The notes beneath the pieces are model-generated. The model worked only from the letters and a program-made list of their open reading frames with translations, was not told the DNA's origin and did no database searches. From NCBI GenBank assembly GCA_964547135.1, contig CAZJMK010000088.1, positions 1 through 11,175 of the forward strand: DNA of 11,175 bases. Direction: 5' to 3'. Numbering within the stretch: position 1 is the first letter of the stretch; every line of letters starts with the position of its first letter. Positions 1 to 4,985 of this stretch are shown here, in pieces. A program made the translations under genes and the position numbers. Origin of the DNA: JAJXSS01 sp964547135. Its GTDB lineage: Bacteria; Planctomycetota; Phycisphaerae; Phycisphaerales; Phycisphaeraceae.

Positions 1-54
1 AACCAATTAACCAATTAACCAATTAACCAATTAACCAATTAACCAATTAACCAA
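1..54. repeat. Octanucleotide tandem array (AACCAATT units)
   Basis: About 6.75 perfect head-to-tail copies of the 8-bp unit AACCAATT fill the left edge of the window, and the array probably continues beyond it. It ends 13 bases before the nuoK ATG, so it occupies the space where a ribosome binding site or the end of the upstream gene would lie. Read in the phase CCAATTAA, the unit resembles the CCGANTMA octamers between nuoK and nuoL, so it looks like one member of a wider octamer family in this genome. Confidence 0.95.
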
Positions 55-67
55 GTTGCCGACCATC

Positions 68-388
68 ATGAACCCCGACCTTGCATCCATCACGCTCAGT
101 CACTTCCTGCTTCTGGGGGCGGTGCTTTTTTGTCTGGGCGTGATCGGTTTTCTGACCCGTCGCAACATGATCATCATGTTCCTCTGCACGGAAATGATGT
201 TTCAGGGCGTGGTGGTGTCGCTGGCGGCGTTTGCCAAATTTCACGGCAATGTCACCGGGCAGACGTTCATTATTTTCGTACTCACCATCGCCGCTGCCGA
301 GGCTGCGCTGGCCCTGGGGCTGGTGGTGTATATGTTCCGCCGACGACGCACGCTCGACTCGTTGGCGTGGGCACAGTTGAGGGGATGA
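68..388 (+). CDS. nuoK: NADH-quinone oxidoreductase subunit K
   Basis: NuoK is a small membrane-arm subunit of respiratory complex I, homologous to MrpC/ND4L. It helps carry protons across the inner membrane while NADH reduces quinone. The 106-residue product has the family's usual length (about 100) and three hydrophobic helices at roughly residues 10-30, 34-56 and 66-90. Two buried glutamates sit where the family's essential ones lie: E42 in the LCTEMMFQG segment of helix 2 and E78 in the AAAEAA segment of helix 3, followed by a short basic tail. The ATG at 68 is chosen over an upstream TTG at 56 because MNPD matches the usual short N-terminus; neither has a Shine-Dalgarno sequence. The stop codon is the first three bases of a repeat shared with the nuoL 3' end. 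It is the first of four consecutive nuo genes in standard order. Identity is secure; the exact start is likely. Confidence 0.96.
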   Translation: MNPDLASITLSHFLLLGAVLFCLGVIGFLTRRNMIIMFLCTEMMFQGVVVSLAAFAKFHGNVTGQTFIIFVLTIAAAEAALALGLVVYMFRRRRTLDSLAWAQLRG

Positions 389-574
389 AAAAGAAGTGGC
401 CAAGTGGTCGAGTGGCCGAGTGGCCAAGTGAGGAAAATACAAGCCAAGGACGAGGCCGACAGGCCGAGGACTTGGGTATTCTGAGTGGTTGATCGGTGAG
501 TCAGTGAATCGGTTACTCGGACGGAATTGTGTTTTTCTTCCCGAGTAACCGACTCACCGACCAACCGATTCACC
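386..574. repeat. Composite repeat: octamer array, 40-bp core, octamer inverted repeat
   Basis: Nearly the whole nuoK-nuoL gap (202 bases) is repeat. It opens with tgaaaaagaagtggcc, whose TGA is the nuoK stop, followed by 8-bp units of the type gtggccga (about 393-430). A 40-bp core at 440-479 recurs at 2861-2900 and, inverted, at 4876-4915. Then come octamers of the form tgaatcgg (482-520) and their complement ccgagtaa/ccgactca/ccgaccaa/ccgattca (541-574). The last two blocks pair through a perfect 11-bp stem, 510-520 with 541-551, around a 20-base loop. No T-tract follows the stem, so a simple intrinsic terminator is unlikely. The hairpin could stabilise or attenuate the mRNA between nuoK and nuoL. 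Confidence 0.85.
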
Positions 575-590
575 ACGATGACCGGATGCG

Positions 591-2834
591 ATGAATCGCA
601 GCACTGACTTGCCAAGCCCCCAGCCCCAAGCTAATCAAATGGATCGAATGATGATGGATGCAGCCAAGTTCATACCGTGGGTGCCGGCGTTGGGGGCAGT
701 GCTTTGCGGCCTGTGTGCCACCCGTAAAAGTCTGCGCAGTTGGGCCGGGCCGATTGCCGTATTGGCCGTGCTCACCGCCTTTGTTCTCAGTCTGCTCACC
801 AGTCGAGCTTTACACGACGTCGGCTCCTCCATGACCGTGCCCCTCTGGTCGTGGATCACCTCCGGCGGCATCTCCGCCAACTTCACCTACTTCATCGACA
901 CCCTCACCATTCTGATGCTCTTTGTCGTCACCGGTGTGGGTACGCTCGTCACCATTTACGCCACCGGGTACATGGCCGGCGACAAGGGTTACGCCCGCTT
1001 TTTTGCTTTCGTCTGTCTGTTCATTTTCGCCATGACCAACCTGGTATTGGCCGACAACCTGGTGCTGCTGTACCTGGGCTGGGAAGGCGTGGGTTTGTGT
1101 TCGTATTTGCTGATTGGGTATTACTATCAAAAGCCGTCAGCCGTCGCCGCAGCGAAAAAGGCGTTCATCGTCAATCGCATTGGTGACCTCGGCTTTGCTT
1201 TGGGTATTTTTCTGACCTGGATGCACTGGGACACGGTGAGTCTGAGCGAAGTGGTGCAGAAGGTGCAGATGGTGGCTGCCACGGGAGCGGACCCCGGTTG
1301 GATTGATTACGCGATTCCGTTTCTGCTGATGCTCGGTGCCTTTGGCAAGTCGGCGCAGTTGCCGCTCTACGTCTGGCTGCCCGATGCGATGGAAGGTCCG
1401 ACGCCGGTGTCAGCGCTCATTCACGCCGCCACAATGGTCACAGCCGGGGTGTACATGATTGCCCGGCTGCTCCCGGTGTTTGATTATGCGCAATACGCTC
1501 TGCCGGTGGTCGCACTCGTCGGCGGCCTCACCGCAGTGTTCGCTGCGACGATCGCCTTGTGTCAGAACGACCTCAAACGGGTGTACGCCTATTCCACCAT
1601 CAGTCAGCTTGGCTACATGTTTTTGGGCGTCGGTGTTTTGTCCGCGGTGGGCGGTGTGTTTCACTTGTTCACCCATGCGTTTTTCAAAGCCCTGCTCTTT
1701 TTGACCGCCGGCAGTGTCATGCACGCCCTGGCAGGGCAACTGGACCTGCGCAAAATGTCGGGCTTGTACCGCAAAATGCCGATCACCGCTGTACTGATGC
1801 TCATCGGTTGCCTGGCATTGGCCGGGTTCCCCTTCACGGCTGGTTTTTATTCCAAGGACACCATTCTCGCGGCCACGTTCGAAAAAGGGCTGGGCGAACA
1901 TGGGTCGTGGTATTACCTGTCACTGGGGCTGCTGGGGTTGTTCACCGCATTTTTGACCGCCTTTTACACGTTCCGACTCTGGTTCCGCGTGTTCGTCGGG
2001 CCGTTGCAATATGAAATGGGCGATGAACATCATGACGATGAGGAACATGCGCAGCATGATGACGCCGAGGGCTTCAGCCCCGGATTGCCCGCAGCACATG
2101 ATTCAACATCATCCGGCCCTAAAGGGCACGGCGTCATTTCGAAATCTTCCAGTGACCACTCGGCCACTTCTTCCTCCAACATCACTGTGATCCACCATCA
2201 CGAACCGCACGAAATGCCCTGGCTCATGAACGCGCCGCTGGTCGCCTTGGCCATTGGTTCACTCTTGGCCGGGGTGCTCTGCTACGGGTGGGTGAAATAT
2301 CAAATCGCCGGTTCGACAGCCATCGCCCTGACGCCGAGCCACCCGGTGACAGCGCCGGATATTCATCATGCAACCACTGCCCTGACGCCGAGCCCTTTAG
2401 GGCCGGTTATGCCTGCACACGATCATCATGTCACCCTGTTCGGCTTGGACCTGCACCTGGCCATGATGCTGATCTCCGGCGCCATTTCGCTGCTGGGCAT
2501 CAGTCTGGCAGCCTACTTTCACTGGTTCAATCGCCCAGCCGGTGCCCGCATTGCCGCTGCCTACCCCGGCCTTGTCAACCTGCTGCACAACAAATACTAC
2601 GTTGATGAAATCAACGACCTGCTGATCGTTCGCCCGTTGCGGACGCTGGGCTGGGTCTGCTACATCATCGATCGCATGGTCATCGACGGACTGGTCGCCA
2701 TCGTCGGCTTCCTCCCCCGCGTGCTGGGCCTGTCGCTGCAACCATCGCAACATGGGCAGTTGCAGGGCTACGGCCTGGGCATGGTCGCCGGAACCGCAGT
2801 GATCCTGCTGCTGGTGCTCTGGTCGATGATGTGA
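591..2834 (+). CDS. nuoL: NADH-quinone oxidoreductase subunit L
   Basis: NuoL is the distal antiporter-like proton-pumping subunit of complex I, homologous to MrpA/ND5, with its long lateral helix near the C-terminus. The 747-residue product is much longer than the ~610 of E. coli. The channel residues are recognisable: E165 in GWEGVGLCSYLL, K253 in FGKSAQLPL, the DAMEGPTPVSALIHAATMV helix at 266-283, K329 in NDLKRVYAYSTISQLGY, H358/H362 and K422. The extra length is a hydrophilic loop (about 475-545, His/Asp-rich) and a linker (575-613), both partly made of genomic repeat: residues 491-515 are a palindromic element, 521-527 an octamer fragment, and 598-605 a half element. The start is uncertain. 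ATG 591 is the outer limit, but residues 7-15 are encoded by heptamer-like repeats (612-632), and ATGs at 639, 648, 651 or 654 give a more typical N-terminus. No Shine-Dalgarno sequence precedes any of them. Confidence 0.95.
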   Translation: MNRSTDLPSPQPQANQMDRMMMDAAKFIPWVPALGAVLCGLCATRKSLRSWAGPIAVLAVLTAFVLSLLTSRALHDVGSSMTVPLWSWITSGGISANFTYFIDTLTILMLFVVTGVGTLVTIYATGYMAGDKGYARFFAFVCLFIFAMTNLVLADNLVLLYLGWEGVGLCSYLLIGYYYQKPSAVAAAKKAFIVNRIGDLGFALGIFLTWMHWDTVSLSEVVQKVQMVAATGADPGWIDYAIPFLLMLGAFGKSAQLPLYVWLPDAMEGPTPVSALIHAATMVTAGVYMIARLLPVFDYAQYALPVVALVGGLTAVFAATIALCQNDLKRVYAYSTISQLGYMFLGVGVLSAVGGVFHLFTHAFFKALLFLTAGSVMHALAGQLDLRKMSGLYRKMPITAVLMLIGCLALAGFPFTAGFYSKDTILAATFEKGLGEHGSWYYLSLGLLGLFTAFLTAFYTFRLWFRVFVGPLQYEMGDEHHDDEEHAQHDDAEGFSPGLPAAHDSTSSGPKGHGVISKSSSDHSATSSSNITVIHHHEPHEMPWLMNAPLVALAIGSLLAGVLCYGWVKYQIAGSTAIALTPSHPVTAPDIHHATTALTPSPLGPVMPAHDHHVTLFGLDLHLAMMLISGAISLLGISLAAYFHWFNRPAGARIAAAYPGLVNLLHNKYYVDEINDLLIVRPLRTLGWVCYIIDRMVIDGLVAIVGFLPRVLGLSLQPSQHGQLQGYGLGMVAGTAVILLLVLWSMM
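2060..2136. repeat. Palindromic element inside nuoL (full copy 1)
   Basis: A 77-bp copy of the palindromic element also present at 2929-2998 and 7704-7767. The left arm, 2060-2083, starts TGACGCCG. The right arm, 2113-2136, ends CGGCGTCA. Each arm contains a mini-hairpin (gggc-ttca-gccc and gccc-taaa-gggc), so the whole can fold as an outer 8-bp stem carrying two inner stems. It lies wholly within nuoL and is read in frame as residues 491-515 (AEGFSPG...GPKGHGV) without a stop. An octamer fragment (2153-2170, tgaccactcggccact) follows directly, also in frame. Confidence 0.88.
2383..2406. repeat. Half copy of the palindromic element inside nuoL
   Basis: These 24 bases start TGACGCCGAGCCCT and end AGGGCCGG. 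They match the reverse complement of the right arm of copy 2975-2998 with a single difference in the loop. No partner arm is nearby. A 12-base fragment of the same sequence (2329-2340) lies exactly 54 bases (18 codons) upstream, as part of a 16-base direct repeat (2325-2340 and 2379-2394). Both are read in frame as ALTPS in the NuoL linker before the lateral-helix region. Confidence 0.7.
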
Positions 2835-2925
2835 AAAAGAAGTGGCCGAGTGCAGAAAACCAAGCCAAGGACGAGGCCGATAGGCCGAGGACTTGGGTAT
2901 CCCCAAAAGTGGGTGACAATCACCC
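2832..2925. repeat. Composite repeat at the nuoL 3' end: octamer fragment, 40-bp core, hairpin
   Basis: This copy starts at the nuoL stop codon with the same 16 bases, tgaaaaagaagtggcc, that start at the nuoK stop. A shortened octamer fragment follows, then the 40-bp core (2861-2900), which differs from the copy at 440-479 by a single base. Beyond the core is a small perfect hairpin, gggtga-caa-tcaccc (2911-2925). Together with the palindromic element at 2929-2998 it fills most of the 216-base nuoL-nuoM gap. Confidence 0.85.
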
Positions 2926-2928
2926 GCA

Positions 2929-2998
2929 TGACGCCGAGGGCTTCAGCCCCGGTTCATCCGATCATGAAAACCATCCGGCCCTGAAGGGCTCGGCGTCA
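2929..2998. repeat. Palindromic element (full copy 2), nuoL-nuoM intergenic
   Basis: A 70-bp copy. The left arm, 2929-2952, is identical to the arm inside nuoL (2060-2083). The right arm, 2975-2998, ends CGGCGTCA. The arms are separated by 22 bases, compared with 29 in the nuoL copy and 16 at 7704-7767, so arms are conserved while the central spacer varies. The mini-hairpins gggc-ttca-gccc and gccc-tgaa-gggc are both intact. The element sits 52 bases before the nuoM ATG, within the presumed nuo transcript. Confidence 0.88.
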
Positions 2999-3050
2999 TA
3001 AAACCGCGAGTCAATCAAACCCCCGCAACCCGCTCGCCAAAATAATCATC

Positions 3051-4985
3051 ATGCCCCCCACCGCGCTCATCCCGTTGCTTCTGCTCATCCCCCTCTTCGG
3101 CGGACTATTACTCACCGTCCTGCCACGCTTGGCGCCCGCTTCCGTGCGCTTGTTTACCCTGCTGATCACCCTCGTCAGCTTTGCCGTGTCGCTCACCCTC
3201 GCCCTGGGCTATGACTGGGCCGCCCCCGCACAAGCCCAATTCCTAACCCACGTTCCCTGGGTGCAATCCTTCGGCCTGTCCTTCTCCTTCGGCCTGCTCG
3301 ACTCCGTCTCCCTCTGGCTTATCCTTCTGACCACCTTCCTCATGCCCCTGGTCGCTCTCGGTTCATGGTCCGCTGTACCAGAACGCGCCCGTGAATTTCA
3401 CCTTTGGCTGCTCTTTCTCCAGGCCGCGATGATCGGCACGTTCGTCGCCACCGATGTCATCTTCTTTTACATCTGCTTCGAATTCACCCTCATTCCGCTC
3501 TACTTCCTCATCGGTATCTTCGGCTCCAGCCAGCGCCTCAAAGCCGCCCGCGTCTTTTTCCTTTACACCTTCACCGGCTCCATGCTCACCTTCGCCGGCG
3601 TGCTCTACGTCGCCTGGTTCAACGCTTCGCAACTGCTCGCCAGCTACCCCGGCGCCGGCGTTTGGACTTTTGACATGCAGGTACTCGTCGCTGCCGCCCA
3701 GCGCATGAGTGAGTCGCAACAATTCTGGGTGTTACTGGCCATGCTCGCCGGGTTCGCCGTCAAAGTTCCCCTCTGGCCCGTACACACCTGGCTGCCCCTG
3801 GCGCACACCGAAGCCCCCACCGCTGGTTCAGTGATCCTCGCGGGCGTGCTTCTCAAACTTGGAACCTATGGCCTGTTCCGGCTGGCCATTCCCATGACCC
3901 CCCTGGCCGTGCTGGACCTGGCGCCATGGGTTGCCACCCTCGCGGTCGTCGGCATCCTTTACACCGCCCTCATCTGCTGGGTGCAGGAAGACCTCAAAAA
4001 ACTCATCGCCTATTCCAGCGTGTCACACCTGGGCTTTTGCGTACTGGGTTTATTTGCCATGAACGTCGTCGGCGGAACCGGCTCGGTCATGTACATGATC
4101 AACCATGGCCTGTCCACCGGCGCCCTGTTCCTCTGCGTCGGCATGATCTACGAACGACTACACACCCGTGACATGAATCAAATGTCCGGCCTGGCCAAAG
4201 TCATGCCCGTCTGGGCCACCTTTTTTGTCTTCTTCTGCCTCGCCAGTGTCGGGTTGCCGGGCCTTAACGGGTTTGTCAGCGAGTTTTTATGCCTGCTGGG
4301 TGCCTTTGATTGGCGCAATGGTTTATTGGGGCCGCAGTTTGCTGTGCCTGCCGCTGTGGGCATGATTCTCGGTGCCATCTACATTCTTTACATGGTCGGT
4401 CGTGTCGTCTTCGGCCCGGTCAAAATCCCCGGCCACGATACCGCTCAAGGTCATCATGCCCATGGTCATGATGCACACGCTCACGCTGGTCACAGCCATG
4501 CCCCGTTGCACGATTTGAACCTGCGTGAAATCGTCACGCTGATTCCGCTGGCGATCGCCTGCCTCTGGTTGGGTTTGTTCCCCGCTCCGATGCTCCGCAG
4601 CATTGACCCAGCCGTGGCACAGATGAATAAACCCGTGCTCACCGCTCAAAGCCAAATCGATAACCCGTTGGTCTCGGATGTAGGGTGGGTCAAGCGCAGC
4701 GGACCCACCACGAATAACCCCATGAGTACAACCAACACCGTGTGTTCACTTGACCACTTGACCGATTCCGGTCCCCTCTCCCCACGGGAGAGGGTTAAGG
4801 TGAGGGCGGAAGAGCGGGTTGACGACCGAATCACCCCGATCACATGGCCACTCGACAACTCGACCACTTCATGCAATACCCAAGTCCTCGGCTTGCCAGC
4901 CTCGTCCTTGGCTTGCTTTTCTTCACTCGACCACTCGACCACTCGACCCCTTGCCCCATTCCATGAGGAGTTGTCACACCCATGA
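3051..4985 (+). CDS. nuoM: NADH-quinone oxidoreductase subunit M with a repeat-derived C-terminal tail
   Basis: NuoM is an antiporter-like proton-pumping subunit of complex I (MrpD/ND4 homologue), placed between NuoL and NuoN in the membrane arm. Key residues are present: E144 in FEFTLIPLYFLIG, K238 in AVKVPLWPVHTWLP, the AHTEAPTAGSVILAG helix, K269 in LLKLGTYG, K316/K317 in EDLKKLIAYSSVSHLG, and E411 in FVSEF. A His-rich loop (461-487) precedes the last membrane helices. The 644-residue length exceeds the usual ~500-540. From about residue 543 onward the sequence is translated repeat: the hairpin at 4685-4708, the hairpin at 4774-4794, and octamers plus the inverted 40-bp core at 4846-4952. 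The stop overlaps the nuoN start as ATGA. The ATG at 3051 gives a normal first helix but has no Shine-Dalgarno sequence. The core function is certain; whether the ~100-residue tail is stable protein is open. Confidence 0.95.
   Translation: MPPTALIPLLLLIPLFGGLLLTVLPRLAPASVRLFTLLITLVSFAVSLTLALGYDWAAPAQAQFLTHVPWVQSFGLSFSFGLLDSVSLWLILLTTFLMPLVALGSWSAVPERAREFHLWLLFLQAAMIGTFVATDVIFFYICFEFTLIPLYFLIGIFGSSQRLKAARVFFLYTFTGSMLTFAGVLYVAWFNASQLLASYPGAGVWTFDMQVLVAAAQRMSESQQFWVLLAMLAGFAVKVPLWPVHTWLPLAHTEAPTAGSVILAGVLLKLGTYGLFRLAIPMTPLAVLDLAPWVATLAVVGILYTALICWVQEDLKKLIAYSSVSHLGFCVLGLFAMNVVGGTGSVMYMINHGLSTGALFLCVGMIYERLHTRDMNQMSGLAKVMPVWATFFVFFCLASVGLPGLNGFVSEFLCLLGAFDWRNGLLGPQFAVPAAVGMILGAIYILYMVGRVVFGPVKIPGHDTAQGHHAHGHDAHAHAGHSHAPLHDLNLREIVTLIPLAIACLWLGLFPAPMLRSIDPAVAQMNKPVLTAQSQIDNPLVSDVGWVKRSGPTTNNPMSTTNTVCSLDHLTDSGPLSPRERVKVRAEERVDDRITPITWPLDNSTTSCNTQVLGLPASSLACFSSLDHSTTRPLAPFHEELSHP
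4685..4708. repeat. Short inverted repeat (gtgggtc...gacccac) in the nuoM tail
   Basis: A perfect 7-bp stem, gtgggtc (4685-4691) with gacccac (4702-4708), closes a 10-base loop. The sequence around it resembles a dispersed short repeat I recognise from several bacterial genomes. Here it is translated in frame as VGWVKRSGPT and marks roughly where recognisable NuoM sequence gives way to repeat-derived sequence. Confidence 0.7.
4774..4794. repeat. Short inverted repeat (ccctctccc...gggagaggg) in the nuoM tail
   Basis: A perfect 9-bp stem, ccctctccc (4774-4782) with gggagaggg (4786-4794), surrounds a 3-base loop and is followed by ttaaggtgaggg. This type of short repeat is common between genes in many unrelated bacteria. 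Here it is read in frame as part of GPLSPRERVKVRAEE in the NuoM tail. As RNA it would be a very stable hairpin about 190 bases before the nuoN start. Confidence 0.75.
4846..4952. repeat. Composite repeat (inverted copy): octamers, 40-bp core, octamers
   Basis: Octamer units of the ccactcga type lie on both sides (4846-4870 and 4922-4952) of an inverted 40-bp core (4876-4915), the reverse complement of 440-479 with a few differences. The order of parts matches the copy at 386-574 in the opposite orientation, so octamers, core and octamers behave as one composite element. All of it is translated within the NuoM tail (residues about 599-634). Confidence 0.85.
4965..4981 (+). promoter_or_regulatory. 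Ribosome binding site for nuoN
   Basis: GAGGAG at 4965-4970 lies 11 bases before the nuoN ATG. It is the only clear Shine-Dalgarno sequence among the four nuo genes here. It is encoded within the end of the NuoM frame (HEEL), and with the ATGA stop/start overlap it suggests coupled translation of nuoM and nuoN. Confidence 0.6.

Noticed and set aside
1..54. CRISPR-like array from the regular repeats at either end of the window
   Set aside because: The units are 7-8 bases with no unique spacers, and no cas gene is present.
482..574. Intrinsic terminator between nuoK and nuoL
   Set aside because: The hairpin has a good stem, but the T-rich run is in its loop and not after it, and a stop here would cut off nuoLMN.
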